This document shows positions 53,244 through 62,670 of a stretch of DNA of 64,000 nt, one piece after another. Positions within the stretch are counted from its first letter, which is position 1; every line of letters begins with the position of its first letter. The position numbers and the translations under genes are program-made. The DNA is from Enterobacteriaceae bacterium UBA7338. Lineage in GTDB: Bacteria; Pseudomonadota; Gammaproteobacteria; Enterobacterales; Enterobacteriaceae. The DNA is taken from assembly GCA_002480085.1 (NCBI GenBank), contig DKPJ01000014.1, forward strand, positions 124,001 to 188,000, in the 5' to 3' direction. The notes below the pieces were generated by a model. That model saw nothing but the letters and a program-made list of their open reading frames with translations, was not told where the DNA came from and made no database searches.

Positions 53244-54409
53244 TATTTCCCCTCCACTGCGGCAACAACCTGCTGTGCTGCGTCCGTCAGACTTTTCGCT
53301 GCGATAATGTTCAGGCCGCTGTCAGCCAGTTTTTGTGCGCCCAGTTCGGCGTTGTTCCCTTCCAGACGAACCACGACCGGAACGTTCACGCCTACCTCGG
53401 CCACTGCACCAATGATGCCGTCGGCAATCAGGTCGCAGCGCACGATACCGCCGAAGATGTTAACCAGTACGGCTTTCACATTATCGTCGGAGAGAATGAT
53501 TTTGAACGCTTCGGTTACGCGCTCTTTGGTCGCGCCACCGCCCACGTCGAGGAAGTTAGCCGGTTCACCGCCGTGCAGCTTAACGATATCCATGGTACCC
53601 ATCGCCAGGCCCGCGCCGTTAACCATGCAGCCGATATTGCCATCAAGCGCAACGTAGTTCAGCTCCCACTGTGCCGCCTGAGATTCACGGGCGTCTTCCT
53701 GAGAGTGGTCGCGCATCTGGCGCAGATCCGGCTGGCGGAACAGCGCGTTGCCGTCAGCGCCCAGCTTGCCGTCGAGGCAGATCAGGTCGCCCTGTTTGGT
53801 GATCACCAGCGGGTTGATCTCGATCAGCGCCAGGTCGCGCTCAAGGAAGATAGTCGCCAGGCCCATAAAGATTTTGGTGAACTGCTGAACCTGCTTACCT
53901 TCCAGGCCCAGCTTAAACGCCAGCTCGCGTCCCTGGTACGGCATGGGGCCGGCCAGCGGATCGAGGGCCACTTTGTGGATCAGGTGCGGGGTCTCTTCCG
54001 CCACTTTTTCAATTTCCACGCCGCCTTCGGTAGAGGCCATGAACACCACGCGACGGGAGCTGCGGTCTACTACCGCGCCCAGATAAAGCTCTTTATCGAT
54101 ATCGGTCGCCGCTTCCACCAGGATCTGGTTAACCGGCTGGCCGTTGGCATCCGTTTGGTAGGTCACCAGACGCTTGCCCAGCCAGTGCTCGGCAAATGCG
54201 CGGATATCTTCTTTGCTGTTAACCACTTTAACGCCGCCCGCTTTACCGCGGCCACCGGCGTGCACCTGGCACTTCACGACCCACGGGCCGCTGCCGATTT
54301 TAGAGGCGGCTTCTTCTGCTTCACGCGGGGTGTTGCAGGCATAGCCTACCGGCGCGGGTAAACCGTAGCGGGCAAATAGCTGTTTTGCCTGGTATTCATG
54401 TAAGTTCAT
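53243..54409 (-). CDS. sucC: Succinyl-CoA synthetase beta subunit
   Basis: ATP-grasp subunit that binds nucleotide and succinate. Starts MNLHEYQAKQLFARYGLPAP; the loop VKCQVHAGGRGKAGGV and VNIFGGIVRCDLIADGI are conserved. Length 388 equals E. coli. Separated from sucB by an 85-base gap with a REP unit. Confidence 0.98.
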   Translation of the reverse strand: MNLHEYQAKQLFARYGLPAPVGYACNTPREAEEAASKIGSGPWVVKCQVHAGGRGKAGGVKVVNSKEDIRAFAEHWLGKRLVTYQTDANGQPVNQILVEAATDIDKELYLGAVVDRSSRRVVFMASTEGGVEIEKVAEETPHLIHKVALDPLAGPMPYQGRELAFKLGLEGKQVQQFTKIFMGLATIFLERDLALIEINPLVITKQGDLICLDGKLGADGNALFRQPDLRQMRDHSQEDARESQAAQWELNYVALDGNIGCMVNGAGLAMGTMDIVKLHGGEPANFLDVGGGATKERVTEAFKIILSDDNVKAVLVNIFGGIVRCDLIADGIIGAVAEVGVNVPVVVRLEGNNAELGAQKLADSGLNIIAAKSLTDAAQQVVAAVEGK

Positions 54410-54455
54410 CTGTTCCGTCCACTTTTCAGGTAATCGTCAGGTCATGATTTTGTCA

Positions 54456-54481
54456 GCCCGGCAGGCGAAGCGCCGCCGGGC
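54456..54481. repeat. REP-like palindrome between sucB and sucC
   Basis: GCCCGGC (54456-54462) and GCCGGGC (54475-54481) lie inside the operon, where such a hairpin can stabilise upstream mRNA. Confidence 0.7.
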
Positions 54482-54494
54482 AAAAGTGCGAAAA

Positions 54495-55721
54495 CTACAC
54501 GTCCAGCAGCAGACGCGTCGGATCTTCCAGCAGCTCTTTAATGGCCACGAGGAAGCCTACCGACTCACGGCCATCAATCAGGCGGTGATCGTAAGAGAGC
54601 GCCAGATACATCATCGGCAGAATCTCTACTTTGCCATCTACTGCCATCGGGCGATCTTTGATCGCGTGCATACCGAGAATGGCGCTCTGCGGCGGGTTGA
54701 TGATCGGCGTGGACATCAGCGAGCCGAAGACGCCGCCGTTGGTGATGGTGAAGTTACCGCCGGTCAGATCCTCAACGGTCAGCTTGCCGTCACGGCCTTT
54801 CACCGCCAGCTCTTTGATGCGTTTTTCGATTTCAGCCATGCCCAGCGCATCGACGTCACGCAGCACCGGGGTCACCAGGCCGCGCGGCGTAGAGACCGCC
54901 ATGCTGACGTCGAAGTAGTTGTGGTAAACCACGTCGTCGCCATCGATGGAGGCGTTCACTTCCGGGTAGCGTTTAAGCGCTTCAACCACGGCCTTCACGT
55001 AGAAGGACATAAAGCCCAGACGGATACCGTGACGCTTCTCGAAGGCATCGCCGTACTGCTTGCGCAGATCCATGATCGGCTTCATGTTGACTTCGTTGAA
55101 GGTAGTCAGCATTGCGGTGGAGTTTTTGGCCTCCAGCAGACGCTCGGCCACGCGCTTGCGCAGACGGGTCATCGGCACGCGTTTCTCTGAGCGGTTGCCC
55201 GCCACAGGCGTAACGGCAGGTGCCGCGTCAGCAGCCGGGGCTTTCGCCTCGGTTGCCGTCGAGGATTTCGCCAGGTGTTTCTCTACGTCTTCACGCGTCA
55301 GACGGCCGCCGACGCCGGTGCCTTTAATGGCGTTGGCATCGAGGGTGTGCTCTGCCAGCAGACGACGGATCGCCGGGCTTAACGCCTCGTTGTTCTGCTC
55401 TTCAAGAGAGGCCTGCTGACGCTGAGCCGGCGTTGACTCCTTGCTTTCAGATTTCGCGCTGCTCTCTTTACCGTTGCTGTTGCCTTCACGCAGGCGGCCA
55501 AGGATCTGGCGTGAGGTCACGGTGGTGCCCTCATCTTCCAGCACTGCATCAAGAATGCCGTCCGCCGACGCCGGTACTTCCAGTACCACTTTATCAGTTT
55601 CGATCTCTACCAGAACTTCATCACGTTGGACGCTATCGCCCGGTTTTTTATGCCAGGTGGCCACGGTCGCATCGGCTACGGACTCAGGCAGGTCGGGAAC
55701 AAGAATATCTACGCTACTCAT
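54495..55721 (-). CDS. sucB: 2-oxoglutarate dehydrogenase E2 (dihydrolipoyl succinyltransferase)
   Basis: Core of the 2-oxoglutarate dehydrogenase complex. The N-terminal lipoyl domain has its lipoyl lysine at Lys44 (ETDKVV). A charged, Ala-rich linker, the peripheral-subunit-binding domain (SPAIRRLLAEHTLDANAIKGTG) and the acyltransferase domain with SYDHRLIDGRE follow. Length 408 against 405 in E. coli, the difference lying in the linkers. Confidence 0.98.
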   Translation of the reverse strand: MSSVDILVPDLPESVADATVATWHKKPGDSVQRDEVLVEIETDKVVLEVPASADGILDAVLEDEGTTVTSRQILGRLREGNSNGKESSAKSESKESTPAQRQQASLEEQNNEALSPAIRRLLAEHTLDANAIKGTGVGGRLTREDVEKHLAKSSTATEAKAPAADAAPAVTPVAGNRSEKRVPMTRLRKRVAERLLEAKNSTAMLTTFNEVNMKPIMDLRKQYGDAFEKRHGIRLGFMSFYVKAVVEALKRYPEVNASIDGDDVVYHNYFDVSMAVSTPRGLVTPVLRDVDALGMAEIEKRIKELAVKGRDGKLTVEDLTGGNFTITNGGVFGSLMSTPIINPPQSAILGMHAIKDRPMAVDGKVEILPMMYLALSYDHRLIDGRESVGFLVAIKELLEDPTRLLLDV

Positions 55722-55735
55722 TATTTATCCTTTAA

Positions 55736-58543
55736 TTAATCGACGTTCAGCGCGTCGTTAACCAGATCTTGCTGCTGCTTCTGGTGAACGGACATATAAC
55801 CTACCGCCGGAGAGGCAGAGGCCGGGCGGCCTGCGTAACGCAGAGCAGACCCAAACGGAATCACTTCACGGAAATGATGCTGGCTACAGTACCATGCGCC
55901 CTGGTTCAGCGGCTCTTCCTGGCACCAGACAAAATCATGTACGTGGGCATAAGGTTTTAACGCTTCCTGCACCGACTGGTGCGGGAACGGATACAGCTGT
56001 TCGATACGCACAATGGCGACGTCTTTCTGGTCGTTCTTACGGCGCTGCTCCAGCAGGTCGTAATAAACCTTACCAGAACAGAGGACAACGCGCTTAACCC
56101 CTTGCGGATCAAGATCGTCGATCTCACCGATGGCCGGCATAAAGGTGCCGTTTGCCAGCTCGTCCAGCGTCGATACCGCCAGCGGATGACGCAGCAGGGA
56201 CTTCGGCGACATTACCACCAGCGGACGGCGCATACCGCGCAGCGCCTGACGGCGGATCATGTGGTAAACCTGCGCCGGGGTAGACGGCACGCAAACCTGC
56301 ATGTTCTGCTCGGCGCAGAGTTGCAGATAGCGCTCCAGACGGGCGGAGGAGTGCTCCGGACCCTGGCCTTCGTAGCCGTGCGGCAGCAGCATCACCAGAC
56401 CGCACATACGGCCCCACTTCTGCTCGCCGGAGGAGATGAACTGGTCGATCACCACCTGCGCACCGTTGGCGAAGTCACCAAACTGCGCTTCCCAGATGGT
56501 CAGGGTGCGCGGCTCGGCGGTAGCGTAGCCATACTCGAACGCCAGCACCGCCTCTTCAGAGAGCACGGAGTCCCAGACGCGGAAGGTACCCTGCGAATTA
56601 TGAACGTGATGCAGCGGCGTATAGGTGGAGCCGTTGGACTGGTTATGGATCACCGCGTGACGGTGGAAGAAGGTGCCACGGCCGCTGTCTTCCCCGGACA
56701 GGCGCACCGCAATGCCTTCGTCTACCAGCGTGGCGTAAGCCAGGTTTTCCGCGCCGCCCCAGTCAAAGAGCTTCTCGCCTGCGGCCATCGCCTGACGGTC
56801 ACCGTAGATTTTCGCTACGCGGGACTGCATCTCGATAGCGTCGGGTACGGTGCTGATACGCTTCGCCAGCTCCTGGACGCGCTTCATCTCTACCTTGTTC
56901 GGGTAGCTCTCGTCCCACTCGTGGTTGAGGTACGGCGACCAGGTAAAGGAGTGCATGTTCATTGGACGCCACTCTTTTACTACGCACTCACCGGCGTCAA
57001 GCATGTCGCGGTAGACGTTCACCATCTCGGTGGCATCTTCCAGGGTCGCGACCTTCTCCTGCTCCAGACGGTCAGCGTAGATTTTACGCGGCGTCGGGTG
57101 CTTTTTGATCTTCTGGTACATCAGCGGCTGGGTTGCACTCGGCTCGTCGGCTTCGTTGTGGCCGTGACGGCGGTAGCACACCAGGTCAATAAAGACGTCG
57201 CGTTTAAAGGTGTTACGGAAATCCAGCGCGAGGCGGGTTACGAATGCCACGGCTTCCGGATCGTCAGCGTTAACGTGGAAAATCGGTGCCTGGACCATTT
57301 TACCGATATCGGTACAGTACGGCGTAGAGCGCGCATCAAGCGGGTTAGAGGTGGTGAAGCCCACCTGGTTGTTGATGACGATGCGCACCGTGCCGCCCAC
57401 TTCGTAGCCGCGGGCTTTGGACATGTTCAGCGTTTCCTGCACCACGCCCTGGCCGGTTACTGCGGCATCGCCATGAATGGTGATCGGCAGAACCTTGTTG
57501 CTGCTCGGCTCGTCGAGGCGATCGAGGCGCGCACGCACGGAGCCCATCACTACCGGGCTGACGATCTCGAGGTGCGACGGGTTAAACGCCAGCGCCAGGT
57601 GAACCAAACCGCCCTCGGTTTCGATATCGGAGGAGAAGCCCATGTGGTACTTCACATCGCCGGTACCGAGATGTTCTTTATGCTTGCCCGCAAACTCGTC
57701 GAACAGATCCTGGGTCTTTTTACCCAGCACGTTAATCAGGACGTTGAGACGACCGCGGTGCGCCATACCCAGCACCACTTCGCGCGTGCCGCTCTTACCA
57801 GCGTGGCGGATCATCTCTTTCAGCATCGGGACCAGCGCGTCGCCGCCCTCCAGCGAGAAGCGTTTCGCACCCGGGAATTTCGCCCCAAGGTAGCGCTCCA
57901 TCCCTTCCGCCGCCGTCAGCTCGCTGAGGAAGCGTTTCTTCTCTTCGGCACTAAAGGCCGCGCGACCCGCCACGGACTCAATCCGCTGCTGGATCCAGCG
58001 CTTCTCTTCGGTGCTGGTGATATGCATATACTCAGCGCCGATAGAGCCGCAGTAGGTCTGCTTCAGGGCGGCGATCAGCTCGCCCAGCGGCATGGTGTCT
58101 TTGCCAAAGGCAAAAGAGCCGATGTTAAAGCTCTGCTGCAGATCGGCTTCGGTCAGATCGTGATAGGCCGGGTCGAGATCGGCAACGCGATCCTGTTTCC
58201 ACAGTCCCAGCGGGTCAAGGTTCGCCTGCTGATGGCCGCGGAAGCGGTAGGCGTTGATGAGCTGCAGGACTTTAACCTGCTTAACGTTGGTATCAGGATC
58301 GGAGAGTGAGGAGGTGTAACGTGAGGCATCCTTCGCCAGACGACGAAAATAATCACGTGTTTTGGAATGAAATTGATCCGGTTTAACTCCCGTGCCAGGT
58401 AACTCCTGGAACATGGAACGCCAGTTTGCGTCTACCGAATCAGGATCGGTTAAGAAGTCTTCATAGAGCTGTTCTATCCAGCTCTGGTTAGACCCAGAGA
58501 GGTAAGAAGAGTCCAGCCAGGCTTTCATTGCGCCGTTCTGCAT
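55736..58543 (-). CDS. sucA: 2-oxoglutarate dehydrogenase E1
   Basis: Thiamine-diphosphate decarboxylase of the complex, 935 residues against 933 in E. coli. The N-terminus MQNGAMKAWLDSSYLSGSNQ matches, and the cofactor-site motifs GMAHRGRLNVL and the GDAAVTGQGVVQETLN segment are present. It precedes sucB by 14 bases and follows sdhB across a REP pair and internal promoter region. Confidence 0.98.
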   Translation of the reverse strand: MQNGAMKAWLDSSYLSGSNQSWIEQLYEDFLTDPDSVDANWRSMFQELPGTGVKPDQFHSKTRDYFRRLAKDASRYTSSLSDPDTNVKQVKVLQLINAYRFRGHQQANLDPLGLWKQDRVADLDPAYHDLTEADLQQSFNIGSFAFGKDTMPLGELIAALKQTYCGSIGAEYMHITSTEEKRWIQQRIESVAGRAAFSAEEKKRFLSELTAAEGMERYLGAKFPGAKRFSLEGGDALVPMLKEMIRHAGKSGTREVVLGMAHRGRLNVLINVLGKKTQDLFDEFAGKHKEHLGTGDVKYHMGFSSDIETEGGLVHLALAFNPSHLEIVSPVVMGSVRARLDRLDEPSSNKVLPITIHGDAAVTGQGVVQETLNMSKARGYEVGGTVRIVINNQVGFTTSNPLDARSTPYCTDIGKMVQAPIFHVNADDPEAVAFVTRLALDFRNTFKRDVFIDLVCYRRHGHNEADEPSATQPLMYQKIKKHPTPRKIYADRLEQEKVATLEDATEMVNVYRDMLDAGECVVKEWRPMNMHSFTWSPYLNHEWDESYPNKVEMKRVQELAKRISTVPDAIEMQSRVAKIYGDRQAMAAGEKLFDWGGAENLAYATLVDEGIAVRLSGEDSGRGTFFHRHAVIHNQSNGSTYTPLHHVHNSQGTFRVWDSVLSEEAVLAFEYGYATAEPRTLTIWEAQFGDFANGAQVVIDQFISSGEQKWGRMCGLVMLLPHGYEGQGPEHSSARLERYLQLCAEQNMQVCVPSTPAQVYHMIRRQALRGMRRPLVVMSPKSLLRHPLAVSTLDELANGTFMPAIGEIDDLDPQGVKRVVLCSGKVYYDLLEQRRKNDQKDVAIVRIEQLYPFPHQSVQEALKPYAHVHDFVWCQEEPLNQGAWYCSQHHFREVIPFGSALRYAGRPASASPAVGYMSVHQKQQQDLVNDALNVD

Positions 58544-58713
58544 CGTGATCCCTTAAGCATTTTGTATGCTTACTTCGCCGTGGATAACTACAACGTACAC
58601 CGTATAGCGCACGTACCGGGGTTCACAAGCGAGCTCTCTGGCCCGCGAAGGAACCTTTAAAAACTGTCTGTCAGGCAGTTTTTAAAGATCTCCTGCACTT
58701 TGTCACTCTGTTA

Positions 58714-58780
58714 GCCCGGTGGCGCTACGCTTACCGGGCCTACATGTTGCGTAGGCCGGATAAGCACAGCGCCATCCGGC
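58714..58780. repeat. REP pair (BIME) between sdhB and sucA
   Basis: GCCCGGT...ACCGGGC (58714-58739) and GCCGGAT...ATCCGGC (58755-58780) lie in opposite orientation, a typical bacterial interspersed mosaic element, in the 246-base sdhB-sucA gap. Confidence 0.85.
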
Positions 58781-58789
58781 GTTTACTGC

Positions 58790-59506
58790 TTATGCACTAC
58801 GCTGCAGCAGCATCGACTTAATGTGGCCGATGGCGCGCGTTGGGTTCAGACCCTTCGGACACACGCTGACGCAGTTCATGATGCTATGACAGCGGAATAC
58901 GCTGAAAGCATCGCTCAGCCCGTCGAGACGGCTCTCGGTTTCGGTATCGCGACTGTCGATCAGGAAGCGATACGCAGCCAGCAGACCGGCCGGGCCGATG
59001 AACTTGTCCGGGTTCCACCAGAATGACGGACAGGAGGTGGAACAGCAGGCGCAAAGAATGCATTCATACAGCCCGTCGAGCTTCTCACGCTGCTCCGGAG
59101 CCTGTAAATGCTCACGAGCGGGTGGATTTTGCCCATTATTCAATAAGTAAGGCTTAATCTTCTCATATTGTGCATAGAATTGCCCCATGTCTACCACCAG
59201 ATCGCGTACAACCGGCAATCCAGGCAGTGGACGGATGACAATTTTCTTCTTGCCGTTGCCCAGCGCCGAGATCGGCGTGATGCAGGCCAGGCCGTTTTTG
59301 CCGTTCATATTCAGGCCGTCGGAGCCACAGACCCCTTCACGACAGGAGCGACGGAACGCCAGGGTGGGATCCTTCTCTTTCAGCTGGATGAGAGCATCCA
59401 GCAGCATCATATCCCGACCCTCTTCCCCTTCCAGGGTGTAGTCCTGCATACGCGGAGCGTCGTCTACGTCCGGGTTATAACGATAGATTGAAAATTCGAT
59501 TTTCAT
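58790..59506 (-). CDS. sdhB: Succinate dehydrogenase iron-sulphur subunit
   Basis: 238-residue subunit with the three clusters of SdhB. [2Fe-2S] ligands lie in RRSCREGVCGSDG and the later LAC; CILCACCSTSC and CHSIMNCVSVCP hold the [4Fe-4S] and [3Fe-4S] ligands. It follows sdhA by 14 bases. Confidence 0.98.
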   Translation of the reverse strand: MKIEFSIYRYNPDVDDAPRMQDYTLEGEEGRDMMLLDALIQLKEKDPTLAFRRSCREGVCGSDGLNMNGKNGLACITPISALGNGKKKIVIRPLPGLPVVRDLVVDMGQFYAQYEKIKPYLLNNGQNPPAREHLQAPEQREKLDGLYECILCACCSTSCPSFWWNPDKFIGPAGLLAAYRFLIDSRDTETESRLDGLSDAFSVFRCHSIMNCVSVCPKGLNPTRAIGHIKSMLLQRSA

Positions 59507-59520
59507 TTTCCGCTCTCCGC

Positions 59521-61287
59521 TTAGTAAGTACGAATCTTCGGCGGGAACGCCGGACGCAGTTTTGGCTCCATGTTCACGCTGCGGCGCGTCATGGATTCCG
59601 ACTCAGGCAGATACAGGGAGTGGCAGAGCCAGTTTTCGTCGTCACGCTCCGGGAAGTCGAAGCGGCTGTGCGCCCCACGGCTCTCGGTACGGAAGTTCGC
59701 CGACACCGCCGTGGCGTAGGCGGTCTCCATCAGGTTATCCAGCTCCAGGCACTCGACGCGCTGGGTGTTGAATTCGCTGGAGGTGTCATCCAGACGGGCA
59801 TTTTTCAGTCGCTCGCGGATGGCCTTCAGCTGCTCCAGCCCCTTCGCCATGGCATCGCCTTCGCGGAATACCGAGAAGTTGTGCTGCATACACTCCTGCA
59901 ACGCTTTGCGGATCGTCACCGGATCTTCACCATCGCGGTTGTTGTTCCAGCGGTTCAGGCGCGCCAGCGAGGCGTCAATTTCCTCGTCGGTCGCATCACG
60001 CAGGGCGCCCTGCTCGGCGATAGACTCCTGCAGGTGCAGACCAACCGCACGGCCAAAGACCACCAGGTCCAGCAGCGAGTTGCCACCGAGGCGGTTCGCG
60101 CCGTGTACCGATACGCAGGCGATCTCGCCCACGGCAAACAGCCCTGGCACCACCACGTCTTCGCCCTCGGCGTTGACGGTCAGCGCCTGGCCGGTCACTT
60201 TGGTTGGGATACCGCCCATCATATAGTGGCAGGTCGGGATCACCGGGATCGGCTCTTTCACCGGATCGACGTGGGCAAAGGTACGGGAAAGCTCAAGGAT
60301 ACCCGGCAGGCGGGATTCGAGAACCTCTTTACCCAGATGATCGAGCTTCAGCTTGGCGTGCGGACCCCACGGGCCGTCGCAGCCGCGGCCTTCACGGATC
60401 TCGATCATGATGGAGCGCGCGACCACGTCACGGCCCGCCAGATCTTTGGCGTTCGGCGCGTAACGCTCCATAAAGCGCTCGCCGTGCTTGTTCAGCAGGT
60501 AGCCGCCTTCACCGCGGCAGCCTTCGGTGACCAGAACGCCCGCACCGGCGATACCGGTTGGGTGGAACTGCCACATCTCCATATCCTGCACCGGCACGCC
60601 CGCGCGGATCGCCATACCGACACCGTCACCGGTGTTGATGTGGGCGTTAGTGGTGGACTGGTAGATACGGCCCGCGCCGCCGGTGGCCAGCACCGTTGCA
60701 CGCGCTTTGAAGTAGACCACTTCCCCGGTTTCGATGCACAGGGCGGTACAGCCGACCACCGCGCCATCGGCGTTTTTCACCAGGTCCAGCGCATACCACT
60801 CAGAGAAGATGGTGGTTTTGTTTTTCAGGTTCTGCTGATAAAGGGTATGCAGCAGGGCGTGGCCGGTACGGTCCGCCGCCGCCGCAGTACGTGCCGCCTG
60901 CTCGCCGCCGAAATCTTTCGACTGGCCGCCAAACGGACGCTGATAGATGGTGCCGTTCTCCAGGCGGGAAAATGGCAGGCCCATGTGATCCAGCTCGAGG
61001 ATCGCTTCCGGGCCGGTTTTACACATATACTCAATGGCGTCCTGGTCACCGATGTAGTCGGAGCCTTTTACCGTGTCATACATGTGCCATTCCCAGTTGT
61101 CTTCATGGGTATTGCCCAGCGCCACGGTGATACCGCCCTGCGCAGAGACCGTATGGGAACGGGTTGGGAAAACTTTAGAGAGCAGCGCACAGCTCTGGCC
61201 GCTTTGGGAAATTTGCAGCGCCGCGCGCATACCTGCGCCACCGGCACCAATTACAACCGCATCAAATTCTCTGACTGGCAGTTTCAT
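59521..61287 (-). CDS. sdhA: Succinate dehydrogenase flavoprotein subunit
   Basis: Catalytic subunit oxidising succinate to fumarate. The FAD-binding GAGGAGMRAAL is near 14-24, and covalent FAD attaches to His45 (RSHTVSAQGG). Start 61287 gives 588 residues as in E. coli and overlaps the sdhD stop by one base. Confidence 0.98.
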   Translation of the reverse strand: MKLPVREFDAVVIGAGGAGMRAALQISQSGQSCALLSKVFPTRSHTVSAQGGITVALGNTHEDNWEWHMYDTVKGSDYIGDQDAIEYMCKTGPEAILELDHMGLPFSRLENGTIYQRPFGGQSKDFGGEQAARTAAAADRTGHALLHTLYQQNLKNKTTIFSEWYALDLVKNADGAVVGCTALCIETGEVVYFKARATVLATGGAGRIYQSTTNAHINTGDGVGMAIRAGVPVQDMEMWQFHPTGIAGAGVLVTEGCRGEGGYLLNKHGERFMERYAPNAKDLAGRDVVARSIMIEIREGRGCDGPWGPHAKLKLDHLGKEVLESRLPGILELSRTFAHVDPVKEPIPVIPTCHYMMGGIPTKVTGQALTVNAEGEDVVVPGLFAVGEIACVSVHGANRLGGNSLLDLVVFGRAVGLHLQESIAEQGALRDATDEEIDASLARLNRWNNNRDGEDPVTIRKALQECMQHNFSVFREGDAMAKGLEQLKAIRERLKNARLDDTSSEFNTQRVECLELDNLMETAYATAVSANFRTESRGAHSRFDFPERDDENWLCHSLYLPESESMTRRSVNMEPKLRPAFPPKIRTY

Positions 61288-61634
61288 TACACACCCCACA
61301 CCACAACGAATCCATAAATAACGTATACCAGCAGCGCCACCACGATGAGCAGCTGTAATCCAAGGCGCAGCGCCGTGGATTTAACGTAGTCAGTAAACAC
61401 CTGCCACATGCCAATCCAGGTGTGGATTAACGTGGAAACGAGCGCCAGCAGGGTGAAAACTTTGGTAAAGGCGGAGGAGAAAAAGCCCGTCCAGGCTTCA
61501 TAGGTGACATCGCCAGTGATGGCGAAAAACCCGACCATATAGATAATGTACAGCGTCAGAACGATAGCGGTAGCGCGGACCAGAATGAAGTCATGTACGC
61601 CGTTGCGTCCTAATGCGGAGGCGTTGCTTACCAT
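61287..61634 (-). CDS. sdhD: Succinate dehydrogenase membrane anchor subunit
   Basis: 115-residue, three-helix subunit starting MVSNASALGRNGVHDFILVRA, identical in length to E. coli SdhD. With SdhC it forms the quinone site and binds heme b. Its start overlaps the end of sdhC by 7 bases. Confidence 0.97.
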   Translation of the reverse strand: MVSNASALGRNGVHDFILVRATAIVLTLYIIYMVGFFAITGDVTYEAWTGFFSSAFTKVFTLLALVSTLIHTWIGMWQVFTDYVKSTALRLGLQLLIVVALLVYVIYGFVVVWGV

Positions 61635-62017
61635 ACGAGGACTCCTGCGAGAAGTGAAAGCACGACAGTGATAGCAATAGCAATATAGGCAGAACGTTGA
61701 CCTGCGGCGAAGGTCTCTTCCAGATAGCCGACATCCATCAGCATGTGGCGGATACCGCCGACAGCGTGATAGGCCAGCGCGGTGAGAATGCCCCACATGA
61801 TGAACTTAACGAAAAAGCTATCCATGATGGCGGAGGCGTTCTGGAAGCCCTCTGGTGAGGAGAGCGACAGGCCCAGCAGCCACAGCAGAATGCCGATCGC
61901 CACGAAGGTGATGACGCCGGACACGCGGTGGAGGATGGACGCTATAGCCGTAACAGGGAACCGGATCGTAGTGAGATCCAGATTGACAGGTCTTTGTTTC
62001 TTAGCATTTTTTATCAT
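61628..62017 (-). CDS. sdhC: Succinate dehydrogenase cytochrome b556 subunit
   Basis: 129-residue, three-helix subunit. RPVNLDLTTIRFPVTAIASILHRVSGVI carries the quinone-site Ser and Arg, and a conserved His lies in LAYHAVGGIRHM. Start 62017 (MIKNAKKQRPVNL) matches E. coli. First gene of sdhCDAB-sucABCD. Confidence 0.97.
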   Translation of the reverse strand: MIKNAKKQRPVNLDLTTIRFPVTAIASILHRVSGVITFVAIGILLWLLGLSLSSPEGFQNASAIMDSFFVKFIMWGILTALAYHAVGGIRHMLMDVGYLEETFAAGQRSAYIAIAITVVLSLLAGVLVW

Positions 62018-62670
62018 GAATAACGCCCACATGCTGTTCTTATAGTTTCCTTCCTCCGGTCTGCAGGCGGGTCAGACAGCGTCCATTTGTATAACTGCTC
62101 GTCATGCAAAATTTCATGCTTTCGTAGGCTAACGACGCATTACAACGCTGGGTGGCTCGGGACGGCAGGGTATTCCGGAGACCTGGCGGCAGTATAGGAT
62201 GTTCACAAAATCATTACAATTAACCTACATACACTTTGTCGGGTTTTATGCTGAACAGTGACCTCTATCACGATACCAACATATTTTTAATTTTTAACCA
62301 TGAGATTTGACAAAACTTAAACATTATTGTTACAAACGTCAGCGGAAAAGTCATATAATTCGTAAAAGTTATGGGGTCTCTCTTTCACCCGAGAATTAGT
62401 TATGTAACAGTGAGAAGGATTGACCGACGTTATCAGGACAGTTATTAGTGATATACAGGTTTGACAAATTCGGACTGTAAAAAACCTGATTTGCTGATTT
62501 TTCACGGTATTTTAATGTTTGCCTGCAAGCGCTCATCGCCCTGTACCCAAGTATCTCCACTCAACAGAGGCACGCGCCAAATAACAAACTGGTAACATTG
62601 ATTTTCTGTATGAATGCAAATCCGGCTTCTTCCCAACAGTCTTAAGCATAAGGCGCTAAGGAGACCGTAA
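62018..62670. other. Divergent sdhC-gltA control region
   Basis: 653 bases without a gene between the sdh-suc operon and gltA. It contains a CRP site and an AT-rich zone (62275-62360) with several TTGTTA/GTTACA elements of the type bound by ArcA. In E. coli both operons are repressed by ArcA and sdh is activated by CRP. I see no small ORF worth calling. Confidence 0.7.
62257..62272. promoter_or_regulatory. CRP site in the sdhC-gltA region
   Basis: AGTGA-CCTCTA-TCACG matches the TGTGA-N6-TCACA consensus with two mismatches, about 240 bases upstream of sdhC. Confidence 0.7.

Noticed and set aside
55979..58309. A 776-codon open frame antisense to sucA
   Set aside because: It mirrors sucA codon structure in a GC-rich gene, has no recognisable domain and no ribosome site. 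SucA on the other strand is certain.
59488..61317. A 609-codon open frame antisense to sdhA
   Set aside because: Same explanation: a shadow of a highly conserved, GC-rich gene.
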